DNA of 64,000 bases, taken from Sedimenticola selenatireducens. GTDB lineage: Bacteria; Pseudomonadota; Gammaproteobacteria; Chromatiales; Chromatiaceae. Where the stretch lies: assembly GCF_007625115.1 (NCBI RefSeq), contig NZ_VMNH01000005.1, forward strand, positions 372,001-436,000. Reading direction: 5' to 3'. How positions within the stretch are numbered: position 1 is the stretch's first letter; every line of letters starts with the position of its first letter. The notes under the pieces were generated by a model, which was given only the letters and a program-made list of their open reading frames with translations, had not been told where the DNA came from and made no database searches. The position numbers and the translations under genes were made by a program. Below are positions 53,757 to 63,163 of this stretch, piece after piece.

Positions 53757-54167
53757 ATGAAACCAAGAATCAGTATGATTACGCTCGGCGTCGATGATAT
53801 CGAACGCGCTGTGACATTTTATGAAAAAGGTTTGGGATTCCCCAGAATGGACTCACCCCCCACCGTTGCCTTTTTCACACTGAACGGTAGTTGGCTTGGC
53901 CTGTATGGCAGGGAAGCCCTTGCAGAAGATGCAATGGTTTCTGCAGAGGGGAGTGGTTTTAACGGTTTTGCGCTGGCGCATAATGTGGGCTCGGAAGCTG
54001 AAGTGGATGCACTGTTGTCACAAGCAGTTGATGCAGGTGCAACCCTGGTGAAGCCTGGGCAGGAAGTTTTCTGGGGCGGCTATTCCGGTTATTTTAAAGA
54101 TCCGGATGGGCATCTCTGGGAAATTGCACATAATCCCTTCTGCTGGATTGGGCCAGAAGATGAGTAA
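53757..54167 (+). CDS. VOC (glyoxalase-like) family protein
   Basis: A 136-residue single-chain vicinal-oxygen-chelate protein: ISMITLGVDDIERAVTFYEKGLGF, GFALAHNVGSEAEVD and GGYSGYFKDPDGHLWEIAHNP. The C-terminal Glu (LWEIAHN) and a His supply metal ligands. Substrate unknown; such proteins are often lyases or antibiotic-binding. ATG at 53757 with GGAG eight bases upstream, preferred over a GTG at 53745. Probably cotranscribed with the MaoC gene. Confidence 0.85.
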   Translation: MKPRISMITLGVDDIERAVTFYEKGLGFPRMDSPPTVAFFTLNGSWLGLYGREALAEDAMVSAEGSGFNGFALAHNVGSEAEVDALLSQAVDAGATLVKPGQEVFWGGYSGYFKDPDGHLWEIAHNPFCWIGPEDE

Positions 54168-54200
54168 ACTATTTTATCTGTAATATAGCGAGGCGTATTC

Positions 54201-54674
54201 ATGTTTCAACCGGATAAGAACAACACCTATCCAGAGCAGGTTTGGTTTGAAGATTTTTTTGCTGGTCAGCGATTTGATTACGGTGCTTGGCTAATGACTC
54301 AATCTGAGATGATCGACTTTGCGACCCTCTATGATCCAGAACCTTTTCATCTGGATGAAAAAGCGGCTATTGAGCTGGGTTGGGGTGGTCTGATTGCCTC
54401 GGGCCCACAGGTCGCATCAATCTGGCGGCGCTTGAGTAAGGAGGCATTTCCGAATGCGCAAAGTGTCATCTCGCCCGGCTGGGAGAATATCCGCTGGATA
54501 AAGCCGGTTTTTGCGGGGGATTGTTTACATGCGCATACTGAGATTAGCGAGATACGTTTATTGGCGAGTCGTCCTGGCGAAGGGATGATCAAGTTACAGA
54601 ACAGTATCTACAGAAAAAAAGATGATGTCGTTGCCACCCTGAGTTCCACCTGGTTTGTGCGTTGTCGCCCATAG
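54201..54674 (+). CDS. MaoC-family hydratase/dehydratase
   Basis: A 157-residue hotdog protein of the MaoC/R-hydratase group. YDPEPFHLDEKAAIELGWGG carries the hydratase Asp and His (DPEPFH), followed by LIASGPQVASIWRRL. It likely acts on an enoyl-CoA or similar thioester; the substrate is not evident. ATG at 54201 with GAGG upstream, 33 bases after the VOC gene. Confidence 0.86.
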   Translation: MFQPDKNNTYPEQVWFEDFFAGQRFDYGAWLMTQSEMIDFATLYDPEPFHLDEKAAIELGWGGLIASGPQVASIWRRLSKEAFPNAQSVISPGWENIRWIKPVFAGDCLHAHTEISEIRLLASRPGEGMIKLQNSIYRKKDDVVATLSSTWFVRCRP

Positions 54675-54762
54675 CGGGCTGTTTTTAAACAGCTTGATGG
54701 ATAGTAATGGCGATACAACTGTCTGAGTTATTACTCTGATTTATATGTAGACAGGTGAATTC

Positions 54763-55221
54763 ATGAATAGTCATATGCGAATCGTTCTAGTGGGCTTCAT
54801 GGCGTTGTTATTGACAGGGTGCATGTCGGCTCAGGCATTGCGTGATGAGCGCATAGAGGCCGAGCAACCTCTCTTTAATAGCTATCCATCCGCAATACAA
54901 AAGCAGATTCGCTTGGGGCAGATCGATATTGGCTTTACGAAAGACATGGTACGTCTTGCCTGGGGCGTGCCGGATCAAATCTTTCGTCGTACTACCCGCG
55001 CCAAGGAGTCTGTTGTTTGGAGTTATACCCAGACGAGGCGATATCCACATCTGGATCGCATGAGTGTACCGATCTATTTCATCGACAGCAGTGGACGACA
55101 GCAATTCAGCTATCACAGTGTCTGGGTCAACCGTGATACCCAGGAGCAGTTTACAGTTGCCCGAGTAGAGTTTGCACGTGGAAAGGTCAGTGCGATCGAG
55201 CAACTCAATGGAGATGAGTAA
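54763..55221 (+). CDS. Hypothetical lipoprotein, 152 residues
   Basis: A lipoprotein with signal peptide and lipobox LLTGC (Cys about residue 20), then a beta-rich domain (IDIGFTKDMVRLAWGVPDQI) that resembles SmpA/OmlA-like outer-membrane domains, where the pattern G-x-x-x-x-V-x-x-x-x-G-x-P is typical. It could be sorted to the outer membrane. I cannot assign a specific role. ATG at 54763 with AGGTGA upstream. Confidence 0.72.
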   Translation: MNSHMRIVLVGFMALLLTGCMSAQALRDERIEAEQPLFNSYPSAIQKQIRLGQIDIGFTKDMVRLAWGVPDQIFRRTTRAKESVVWSYTQTRRYPHLDRMSVPIYFIDSSGRQQFSYHSVWVNRDTQEQFTVARVEFARGKVSAIEQLNGDE

Positions 55222-55343
55222 AGCGCTGGAGTGAGTTATTACATCTATTTTTGTAGGGTAGAATGCACAGTTAAGTACTCCCGATAGCCCTCTTTCTGTA
55301 CTAGGCTTATATTTGATAGCGGCCAGCGAGGGAGGGCAGTCCC

Positions 55344-56408
55344 ATGAACAGAAGCGTTTTTCTGTGTGCGTTGTCTTTAACGCTTTCCGGATGTTTTCAT
55401 CAAACACGTCCCTATTCACCGCCACCGCCAATGCCCGATGGGGCATGGCTGGGGCCAGATAAAACCTATACGCCAACGCCTGTTGATCAGTTGCTGTTGC
55501 CTGGGTTTGGTATTAATCAGGAGGTGGATGTGCTGGGTAGCGGTGCACTGCCTATCACGATTAACCGAGAGATCGTTAATAGCGGTCAGGCAACGCTCAG
55601 TGCCGGCTATCCGGTTACGGAGACCGTTGAACTGATGGTGTTTGTGCGTGTGGCAGGCTCTGCCGGTTGGACGCCTGGCCCAGCTGCAACACACACATTA
55701 TTCACCTGTGCTCAACCAGGCCCTGAATTATTGCCGGGTGAATCGGCCGATATAAGTTTTACTTTTCCCGGTCCACTCTGCACGCCTAATCCGGTGGTTG
55801 CAATGCTGCCTCTCGGCCCGTTGAGTTGTGGCATGTATAAAGAGACGTTGATCATTGATGACGGAAACACCGTTGCGGAAGGTGCAACTGGTGAGCTGAA
55901 CAATGAGGCGGAGCACTTTTTCTATGTGCCGAGTAGTGCGCCACAGTTGAATATGAATGTCGTACTGAATCCTGTACCCGATCCAAATATTTCTATTGTG
56001 CCTGTGCGCAGGGTTGTGATTCCGGCATTTAACTATCCGCCCCCTGCTGCGGGCATGTTAACTACTACATCTCATCAAGTGACGCTATCTACCAATCCCG
56101 CCGGAGGTGGATACAGTGTACATGGTCGATCACTGGTGAAGGGGAGTCCTGATTTTGCGCCGGATGTGGGAAACCTTGTTCCACCTATTGTTCCGCCGAT
56201 GTTGGTGGTAGCTCCTGGCACGCTGCTTCCAACGGTGATCAATTATAATATCAGTTTTGACCCTACTTACCTTGGCCCGAACATTTCGGGGAGCGGGGCC
56301 TATTATGCGGAAGGCTTCGACAGCAAAATAACCGCCATATCAACCGATGGCTGTATGATCCGGCAGAAGACATTGAAGGCCACAGTGTTACATGAAGAAC
56401 GACCCTGA
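55344..56408 (+). CDS. Hypothetical lipoprotein with repeated beta domains
   Basis: A 354-residue lipoprotein: signal peptide with lipobox LSGC (about residue 17), a proline-rich segment (YSPPPPMPDGAW), then beta-rich sequence that looks like immunoglobulin/CARDB-type modules (NREIVNSGQATLSAGYPVTE and GESADISFTFPG). Four cysteines in the body may form disulfides. No enzyme motif. It converges with the DUF294 gene 16 bases downstream. Unrecognised family. Confidence 0.66.
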   Translation: MNRSVFLCALSLTLSGCFHQTRPYSPPPPMPDGAWLGPDKTYTPTPVDQLLLPGFGINQEVDVLGSGALPITINREIVNSGQATLSAGYPVTETVELMVFVRVAGSAGWTPGPAATHTLFTCAQPGPELLPGESADISFTFPGPLCTPNPVVAMLPLGPLSCGMYKETLIIDDGNTVAEGATGELNNEAEHFFYVPSSAPQLNMNVVLNPVPDPNISIVPVRRVVIPAFNYPPPAAGMLTTTSHQVTLSTNPAGGGYSVHGRSLVKGSPDFAPDVGNLVPPIVPPMLVVAPGTLLPTVINYNISFDPTYLGPNISGSGAYYAEGFDSKITAISTDGCMIRQKTLKATVLHEERP

Positions 56409-56424
56409 ACGGTTAGAGATTCAT

Positions 56425-57906
56425 TCACAGGCCATGCTGCAGCTTTAAACGGAGTTGCAGTTTTTTGGCCTGCTTGAACGCCTCTTTCAGCATTAGACGG
56501 TGGAGTTCATTCAGTTCATCGGGGTCAACACGGTTAACATCATCCGGATCTTCTGCAACGATCTGTTGGCGAAAGCGAAATCGTTGGATGAGATAGAATG
56601 ATTCTACCTCGCCGGCGATCTGTTCCGCAGAAAGATTGAGCGGTTCAGCCACAGCACGCAAGCGATCGCCTGTGTTAGTCGCCCAGACCCCATACATCAG
56701 ACTCCAGATCCGCGCGGCATCTACAAAGGGGCGGGCACCAAAACGCTTTAGATCAATGCTGTGAGGGTTTTCAATGTCGCCGTCGTAGATGAAACCACCC
56801 GTCCAGCCCAGTGGTGGTGAGCAGGTCAATGCCTCTTCAGCCAGTGCACGCAGGAAACGGGCATGCTCAGGGGGTTGTGGAAGTAACCAGTTACGCAGCT
56901 CATCCACTAATTCATAACGACCGTAGAGCGGTCGAAAATCAAAAAAGATATTACTGTTAAGTAGTGCCTTTGGGTCGGGAACACGCATCCAGTGAGTGAA
57001 TTGTGTCTTCCATTCGTCTAGGCTTAAACACCACTTTGGATTACTGGCCATGATGCCGCCACGACAGAGTGTGAAGCCACAGGCATCGAGTCCTTTGTTA
57101 ACGGCACGGGCGAAAGGTAGAAAGGCATCACGCAGAGTGGCGGCCTCTGTTTCGTCATCCGCCAGAAAGATCAGTCCATTGTCCTGATCGGTGGAGAAAG
57201 TCTGTTCCAGTCGTCCCTCTGAACCCATTACCATCCAGCACCAGGGTATGGCCGGAAGATCAAACTCGTCCTCAATCAGTTCGATGATGCGCATGACCAC
57301 CAGATCATTCAACGCAGACATCCAATGGCAGATACCCTCGGCACTCATGCCGCCCGTGAAAAGCTCTGCCCCTCGCTTGCGAATGGCGTCTGCCGCATTC
57401 GCCATACTTTCAACATCAAGCGCGGCAGTAACTGTTTCAGCAAGGGCATCAGCACCGCCGCCGCGCAGACCAAATAGATCTGCACGAGAGATAACGTTAT
57501 ACAGACTCCCGTCGGGCTCAAGAAGCACCACGTGGCGAATGCCGCGTTTGGCCATGAGGACGGTGGCTCGATGTGCTGGTGCATCAGCGGGGAGGCTCAA
57601 TGGGGCTGCTGTCATCATGCTGGCAATAGGTTCATCCAGCCCCCCTCCATCGAGGGTAATGGCATAGACCAGATCATTAAGTGTGACGATTCCCAATGGC
57701 AGATGATATTCACTATCAACGATGACCAGGGTTTCGGCTTGCATCTGATTCAGCATGGCCAACGCTTCGCGGACAGTGGCGTAAGGTGGCAGTGTTAGCG
57801 GTGGGCGATGAACCAGATAGCGCAGAGGGCCCTCTACCATGCCGGGGCCAGAAGCTTGGCTGTATCCACCCATCATCTCGGCGATGTCATCTCTGTTGTT
57901 ATCCAT
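56425..57906 (-). CDS. CBS-pair / DUF294 nucleotidyltransferase-like signalling protein
   Basis: A 493-residue protein with a CBS pair (about 30-150; TVREALAMLNQMQAETLVIVDSE), a GlnD-like nucleotidyltransferase domain (DUF294, about 165-310; MGSEGRLEQTFSTDQDNGL with the GS and DxD metal residues) and a C-terminal substrate-binding domain (about 340-480). Such proteins accompany acetate/solute symporter sensor systems. It follows the response-regulator gene by 58 bases, so it is part of the same system as the symporter-kinase. The nucleotidylated partner is unknown. Confidence 0.88.
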   Translation of the reverse strand: MDNNRDDIAEMMGGYSQASGPGMVEGPLRYLVHRPPLTLPPYATVREALAMLNQMQAETLVIVDSEYHLPLGIVTLNDLVYAITLDGGGLDEPIASMMTAAPLSLPADAPAHRATVLMAKRGIRHVVLLEPDGSLYNVISRADLFGLRGGGADALAETVTAALDVESMANAADAIRKRGAELFTGGMSAEGICHWMSALNDLVVMRIIELIEDEFDLPAIPWCWMVMGSEGRLEQTFSTDQDNGLIFLADDETEAATLRDAFLPFARAVNKGLDACGFTLCRGGIMASNPKWCLSLDEWKTQFTHWMRVPDPKALLNSNIFFDFRPLYGRYELVDELRNWLLPQPPEHARFLRALAEEALTCSPPLGWTGGFIYDGDIENPHSIDLKRFGARPFVDAARIWSLMYGVWATNTGDRLRAVAEPLNLSAEQIAGEVESFYLIQRFRFRQQIVAEDPDDVNRVDPDELNELHRLMLKEAFKQAKKLQLRLKLQHGL

Positions 57907-57964
57907 GACAGGATATCCTCTTGTGTACTATGCAGATGCCGTGTCAGATCTGTCTATGCATTAT

Positions 57965-58330
57965 TCATGTAAGCAAGGCTTTGACCTGGGCTACGAGATC
58001 CCGCGTCGCAAAGGGCTTGGTGATATAGGCGTCAGCGCCAAGGGCCAGCCCTTTCTCTTTTTCAGCATCGCGTCCCTTCGCTGTTAGCATGATGATGCGT
58101 ACCGATGCCAATGCAGGGTCTTGTTTTACCAACTCACAAACCTGAAAGCCGTTGAGTTTCGGCATCATGACATCGAGTAAAACAAGATCGGGATGTTGGC
58201 TTTTTATAAGATTCAAACCTTCTTCGCCATCATGGGCTACCGATACCTCGAAGCCTTCGCGCCGAAGTAGATAGTCAATCGAGATAACAATGTTTTTTTC
58301 ATCATCAACAATCAGTATGTGTTGTGTCAT
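57965..58330 (-). CDS. Single-domain response regulator
   Basis: A 121-residue receiver domain only (MTQHILIVDDEKNI; phospho-acceptor Asp53 in LVLLDVMMPKLNG; switch Thr in IIMLTAKGRD and Lys in AYITKPF). With no output domain it must signal by protein contact. It is encoded 3 bases after the symporter-kinase, its likely phosphodonor, and before the CBS/DUF294 protein, a possible target. Confidence 0.9.
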   Translation of the reverse strand: MTQHILIVDDEKNIVISIDYLLRREGFEVSVAHDGEEGLNLIKSQHPDLVLLDVMMPKLNGFQVCELVKQDPALASVRIIMLTAKGRDAEKEKGLALGADAYITKPFATRDLVAQVKALLT

Positions 58331-58333
58331 TGC

Positions 58334-61081
58334 TCAGTCCTGTTTCTCATGATGCATTATGGGTGCTAACGCTCTAGGGATCGTGAAGTGGAATGTAGCC
58401 CCACTACCAGGCGTACTCTCGACCCAGAGACGCCCACCGAAATGTTCTATGATCTGACGGCTGATCGGTAATCCAAGCCCTGTTCCCATTGGGTTGGCGC
58501 CGTTCACATCGTCCCCTTGTTGGAATTTCTCAAAAATAATTTCATGTTTCTGCCTGGCAATGCCAGGACCATTGTCTGTTACGCTGACGCGATAACTGTC
58601 GTGATCACTGGTCAAACTTACAATGACCTTTCCGGTATTTGCAGGTATAAATTTGACGGCATTGGAAAGCAGATTAAGCATCACCTGCATGAGCCGATCA
58701 CCATCTGCCCAGACAGGTGTGTCATTGATCGGAATGTCTGTTTCGACAATGGCCTTTTTATGACGGAAGAGTTGTTCAGTGGCTTCGATGGATTGGAGTA
58801 TTAACACGGAAAGAGTGACTTCACCGGTTGTCCATTCACCGCGTCCTGATTCAATACTGGCCAGATCCAGTACCTGATTGACCAGGCGTGTCAGGCGTTC
58901 TGTTTCGCTGACAATGATACTGAGAAAGCGCTTACGGTCTTCCAGATGAATCTTGGGATCATCATGCAGCATCTCTGAGAATGCGCGTATTGATGTGAGT
59001 GGTGTGCGCAGTTCATGCGTGACCGATGACATGAAATCATCTTTTAGTTGATCCAACTCCTTCAGGCGGGTATTTGCAGCGCGTAGTTCAGCGGTGGCTT
59101 GCTCCAGTTCGCGCGATTTTTCCTCCAGTGCCTTGCTGTGTGCGCGAATGTGTGAAGCCTCATCGAGGATATTCATTACCTCATCAAGACCAAGGGGTTC
59201 CTCTTGTGCAACCGAAGCGACCATGACTCTTGCAGAGGCACTGCCAATTGCACCCGTCAGTAAGGTCTCGGCGAAGTGCACGGTCTCAGCATCGGCCGGT
59301 TGTGTGGCATCGTAGTGTGTTCCTTTCTTCTGGTAAAACTCAGAAAAAGCGGTATTGACCTTAGCCTTACCGAGAAACCGACTGGCCAGCTGTTTCAATG
59401 CATCGACTTCTGCATTGCCACGCCATAAGCCGACGGCAGGACGATCGTATTTCATGGCATCCACAAACAGGCTGGCCTGGGCAGTCTCTTCGGCATTGGG
59501 TGGTTTGTAGAGGGACACAATGAGATAAGCGCCCACGTTAGCGGTCAGACTCCAGAACAGGCAGTGGGTAATCTCGTCAAATCCGCTCAGGCCAAAAAGG
59601 GCCTGTGGCGTTAGCAAGTTGATTCCCATCGGTCCAAATTCCAGAAAGGAGGTAGGCAGCCAGCCAGATTTGGCAAAAGAGGGGAGCAGCAGGGTATAGG
59701 CCCAGACTAAAAACCCAGCACCCAGTCCGGCCAGTGCGCCAGCCTGTGTTCCACCACGCCAGTAAAGGCCGCCGATCATGGTCGGTGCGAATTGCGCTAC
59801 GGCCGCGAAGCTGATGAGGCCGATTGATACCAGGGCATAGGCCTCACCCGCAACCCGGAAATAGGTATAGCCCAACAATAGAATGCCGAAAATTGCGCTC
59901 CGCCTGACCAGTAGCAGTACGGAGGTCATATCCACCGGAGCGGTACGAGTACGCCAGTGTCTTAATAACAGCGGCATGACCAGATCATTACAGACCATGG
60001 TGGAGAGTGCGATCGTCTCGACAATCACCATGCCGGTGGCAGCAGATAAACCCCCCAGATACGAGAGCATTGCCAGCCACGCTTGGCCGTGTGCAATGGG
60101 TAAGGTCAGTACAAAGGTATCGGCGTCAACGCTACCGTCGGGGAATGCCAGCAGACCGGCCATTGCAATTGGCAAGACAAAGATATTGATCAGCAGCAAA
60201 TAGAGGGGAAACAGCCAGACGGCACGAGAGATGTGTCGCTCGCTGCTGTTCTCAACCACCGCTACCTGAAATTGGCGCGGCAGTAACAGCACCGCCATAG
60301 CGGATAGAAAAGAGAAGCTGAACCAGTTGAGTTTGGATACTGAGGAGGACTCAAACATCGGTTTGAGCAGTCCGGCCTTTTGTGCCTGTTGCATGACATC
60401 GGCAAAGCCATGATAGAGCCCGAAAGTGACAAACAGACCGACAGCTGTCAGAGCAATTAACTTGATGATCGACTCAAATGCAATGGCGGCTACCAGCCCT
60501 TCATGTCTTTCACTGGCATCCAGGTGCCGTGTGCCGAACAGAATGGTAAACAGTGCAAGTAAGAGGGCGACATAGAGCGCCGTGTCCTGCCAAACCGGTA
60601 GGGTTGTAACATTACTTGGCATAGTAATGTTGGGGTAGTGCATCAGGATGGTAAAACTGTTGGAAACGGCCTTTAGTTGTAGTGCAATGTAGGGGACGAT
60701 ACCGACTACAGCAATGATGGTGACCAGACCGCCGAGTAGATGGCTCTTGCCATGACGTGAAGAGATGAAGTCGGCAATGGAAGTAATGCGCTGAGATTTA
60801 CTCACCCGGATCATCTTCAGCAGCAGGAATACCCAGAGCGCGGCACCGAGTGTGGGGCCGATATAGATAGGCAGGAAGCCGATGTTACTTTGGGCGGCAC
60901 GACCGACACTGCCATAATAGGTCCAGGCGGTACAATAGACTGCCAGCGACAGTGCGTAGACAGTGGGGTGGGCTATAACAGAGCGCCCCTGGTCTGCGCG
61001 TCGGTCGGCCCAATAGGCCACCGCAAATAGCAGGCCAAGATAGAAAAATGAGGTAGCAATGATTAAAGGGCCACCCAGCAT
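58334..61081 (-). CDS. CbrA-like sodium-solute symporter / sensor histidine kinase
   Basis: A 915-residue fusion. Residues 1-530 are a 13-helix sodium:solute symporter (SSS) domain (LSLAVYCTAWTYYGSVGRAA and the ATGMVIVETIALSTMVCNDLV core), then a linker and coiled coil, and a histidine kinase: H box DDFMSSVTHELRTPLTSIRAF, N box LLSNAVKFI, and G boxes VTDNGPGIA and GTGLGLPISRQII. CbrA of Pseudomonas (carbon-nitrogen control) has this layout. No PAS or receiver domain is fused. ATG at 61081. Confidence 0.9.
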   Translation of the reverse strand: MLGGPLIIATSFFYLGLLFAVAYWADRRADQGRSVIAHPTVYALSLAVYCTAWTYYGSVGRAAQSNIGFLPIYIGPTLGAALWVFLLLKMIRVSKSQRITSIADFISSRHGKSHLLGGLVTIIAVVGIVPYIALQLKAVSNSFTILMHYPNITMPSNVTTLPVWQDTALYVALLLALFTILFGTRHLDASERHEGLVAAIAFESIIKLIALTAVGLFVTFGLYHGFADVMQQAQKAGLLKPMFESSSVSKLNWFSFSFLSAMAVLLLPRQFQVAVVENSSERHISRAVWLFPLYLLLINIFVLPIAMAGLLAFPDGSVDADTFVLTLPIAHGQAWLAMLSYLGGLSAATGMVIVETIALSTMVCNDLVMPLLLRHWRTRTAPVDMTSVLLLVRRSAIFGILLLGYTYFRVAGEAYALVSIGLISFAAVAQFAPTMIGGLYWRGGTQAGALAGLGAGFLVWAYTLLLPSFAKSGWLPTSFLEFGPMGINLLTPQALFGLSGFDEITHCLFWSLTANVGAYLIVSLYKPPNAEETAQASLFVDAMKYDRPAVGLWRGNAEVDALKQLASRFLGKAKVNTAFSEFYQKKGTHYDATQPADAETVHFAETLLTGAIGSASARVMVASVAQEEPLGLDEVMNILDEASHIRAHSKALEEKSRELEQATAELRAANTRLKELDQLKDDFMSSVTHELRTPLTSIRAFSEMLHDDPKIHLEDRKRFLSIIVSETERLTRLVNQVLDLASIESGRGEWTTGEVTLSVLILQSIEATEQLFRHKKAIVETDIPINDTPVWADGDRLMQVMLNLLSNAVKFIPANTGKVIVSLTSDHDSYRVSVTDNGPGIARQKHEIIFEKFQQGDDVNGANPMGTGLGLPISRQIIEHFGGRLWVESTPGSGATFHFTIPRALAPIMHHEKQD

Positions 61082-61126
61082 TTGCTATGCCTCAGCTGTG
61101 TTGACTATATAATGCGCCTAACGGAT

Positions 61127-61324
61127 TCACTTTCTTCCCCCAATGACAAACGCCATACTGGCAATGAGTAGAACCCATACACTGAACAGATACAGATAAA
61201 GAAGCGGTATGCCGAACCATAATTCTGGTCGATCAAAGAGGGTGACAATAGGGGAGAAGAGCAGGAGCATTCCCACAAAAAACACAGCGGCCAAGCGCTG
61301 GCTGGTTAATATTAATCGCCTCAC
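61127..61324 (-). CDS. Small two-helix membrane protein upstream of the symporter-kinase
   Basis: A 65-residue protein with two hydrophobic helices (LAAVFFVGMLLLFSPIVTLF and IPLLYLYLFSVWVLLIASMA). The GTG start at 61324 has AAGGAG but too close, so the exact start is uncertain. Small membrane partners often precede SSS transporters (DUF4212-type subunits, or CbrX beside CbrA), and this position 45 bases before the kinase gene suggests the same role. Size limits confidence. Confidence 0.62.
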   Translation of the reverse strand: MRRLILTSQRLAAVFFVGMLLLFSPIVTLFDRPELWFGIPLLYLYLFSVWVLLIASMAFVIGGRK

Positions 61325-61441
61325 TCCTTCACCCTGTTTGTTGCTTTTATTCCCTTTAGTATAGGCAATAGAATCTAGTGTGCAGTAAATTCATTGATCG
61401 GCCAGCACAGTGCAGGGGAAAGAGGGATGCTCGTTATGCGC

Positions 61442-61825
61442 TTACTTGGATCCAATCAACTCTATTGGATAGCCATCAGGGTCTGCAACGAAAGCGATAA
61501 TAGTAGTACCTGCATTCATTGGGCCTGCTTCACGTAAGATTACGCCGCCAGCCTCTTTTATCTTCGTGGCAGCCTGATAGACATCATCCACTTCAATGGC
61601 GATGTGGCCATAGGCGTTACCCATTTCATAGGATTCAACGCCCCAGTTATAGGTCAGTTCAATCACGGTCTGCTCGGATTCATCACCATAGCCGAGAAAG
61701 GCCAAAGTAAATTCTCCATCAGGGTAATCTTTTTGTCGAAGCAACTTCATACCCAGGATCTGGGTATAGAACTCGATGGAGCGCTGTAGGTTGCCGGTAC
61801 GAAGCATGGTGTGTAAGAGTCGCAT
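61442..61825 (-). CDS. gloA: Lactoylglutathione lyase (glyoxalase I)
   Basis: GloA isomerises the methylglyoxal-glutathione hemithioacetal to S-lactoylglutathione. The 127-residue protein has all four metal ligands in place: His5, Glu56, His74 and Glu122, the nickel-type bacterial pattern. [20 protein letters not shown] and [14 protein letters not shown] are diagnostic. ATG at 61825. Confidence 0.96.
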   Translation of the reverse strand: MRLLHTMLRTGNLQRSIEFYTQILGMKLLRQKDYPDGEFTLAFLGYGDESEQTVIELTYNWGVESYEMGNAYGHIAIEVDDVYQAATKIKEAGGVILREAGPMNAGTTIIAFVADPDGYPIELIGSK

Positions 61826-61865
61826 GAGTTTATGGCCTTATCTGAAAAGTGGGTTTGAAGGTACA

Positions 61866-62501
61866 CTAAGAGTCTTTATTGGGTAAGGGCAGATCATCCT
61901 CTTCGCGCAAACGAATTGGAGTGGCGTTTTCAGGATATGCGGCTGACATATCTTTGTAGTAGTCACGAATTCGATCCATGTCGCTTTTTAAATCACCGGT
62001 GGGTTTGAAGCTTAAGCCGAGGCGGGCGGTCTTGGATTGGTAATCGAGCGCACCACACAGCAGAGGCACATCGGCCGCGAGTGCGATGCGATAAAAACCG
62101 GATTTCCAGTATTCACGTTTTCCTCGGGTCCCCGAGGGTGTAATCACCAGCACCATACTCTGCGCATCCTTGATGCGGTTGGCGAGATGATCGGCAACAC
62201 CCGCCGGATGACTTCGATCAACACCGATGCCACCCAGCCAACGCATAAAGCCGCCAAAGGGCCATTTGAACAGGGTGTCTTTACCAACCCAAGTGACATG
62301 CAGTCTGAAAACGTAAAGAGTAGCCAGGCCAATCGGAAAGTCCCAATTGCTGGTATGGGGAGCACCAACCAGTACAAATTTACAGCCCGGCGGGACTTCG
62401 CCCTCGACCTTCCAGCCCAGAATGCTCAACAATATCCGTCCGACCCAGTAACTGATCAGACTGGTGGTGTGACACTGATGGTTGATAGTGGAACGGCGCA
62501 T
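61866..62501 (-). CDS. Lysophospholipid acyltransferase-family protein
   Basis: A 211-residue acyltransferase of the PlsC group. The catalytic H-x4-D is in APHTSNWDFPIGL, the acceptor region is VDRSHPAGV, and TPSGTRGKREYWKSGFYRIA is the conserved third block. There is one possible N-terminal membrane-associated helix. It lacks the full PlsC architecture and fits the group of bacterial glycerol-phosphate or lysophospholipid acyltransferases. Acceptor unknown. It follows DUF1285 by 12 bases on the same strand. Confidence 0.85.
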   Translation of the reverse strand: MRRSTINHQCHTTSLISYWVGRILLSILGWKVEGEVPPGCKFVLVGAPHTSNWDFPIGLATLYVFRLHVTWVGKDTLFKWPFGGFMRWLGGIGVDRSHPAGVADHLANRIKDAQSMVLVITPSGTRGKREYWKSGFYRIALAADVPLLCGALDYQSKTARLGLSFKPTGDLKSDMDRIRDYYKDMSAAYPENATPIRLREEDDLPLPNKDS

Positions 62502-62513
62502 GGTGGAGATCAG

Positions 62514-63074
62514 TTACCCTTCAACGGAACCAAGATCAAATCGTACTCCCTGGCTACTTACACCCAGGTGAGTGCCGTCATCCTGTTGAAACAGTGTGCC
62601 AATATTCACCAACGCCATATAAACATTTCTATTGATCAAGGCATCCAGATTATCACGGCAATGGATATAGGGACGGGGCTCTGCGGTAACAGGGTCAAAC
62701 TCTACTCGAATGGGATGTGCGGCGTCCGCAATTACCTGTTCGTCGAGGTTGGTCGTGAACAGAAGGGTGGGTTGACCCTGTTCGATAATGTGTTCCATTT
62801 GGGTTACTACAAAAGGGGCATCATCGACCTGAATGCGCATCTTTTCTGCCGGTGTCAGCAGATAGTATTCACCATCCGCTTCTCGTCTTAATACCGAGGC
62901 AAACAGGCTCACCAGGCTGGCCCGCTGGAAGGGTCGTCCTTCATGGTACCAGGTGCCATCAGTAGCAATTCGGATATCGATATCCCCGCAGTGTTGCGGA
63001 TTCCAGGGCTTTTTTGCTGCGCTGGTGGCCTCTTTTGATTGGATCTCACCCAGTAGTTCGTCAAGTCTGGACAT
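62514..63074 (-). CDS. DUF1285 family protein
   Basis: A 186-residue protein of the DUF1285 family (known structure, function unproved). Visible conserved parts are DIDIRIATDGTWYHEGRPF, LFASVLRREADGEYYLLTP and NRNVYMALVNIG. The ATG at 63074 (MSRLDELLGEIQ) is preferred to a longer frame. It is immediately upstream of the acyltransferase gene. Confidence 0.88.
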   Translation of the reverse strand: MSRLDELLGEIQSKEATSAAKKPWNPQHCGDIDIRIATDGTWYHEGRPFQRASLVSLFASVLRREADGEYYLLTPAEKMRIQVDDAPFVVTQMEHIIEQGQPTLLFTTNLDEQVIADAAHPIRVEFDPVTAEPRPYIHCRDNLDALINRNVYMALVNIGTLFQQDDGTHLGVSSQGVRFDLGSVEG

Positions 63075-63163
63075 GGTCTCTGATCGTCTGTAATTCACTT
63101 GCAAATGTAACAACTTTTCCTAAAGCGTAGCTGAAAACCCACGCTTGAATCCAGGTAAACAAT

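Noticed and set aside
54808-55476. 222-residue minus-strand frame opposite the 152-residue lipoprotein gene
   Set aside because: The plus strand carries signal peptide, lipobox and ribosome site; the minus frame shows none.
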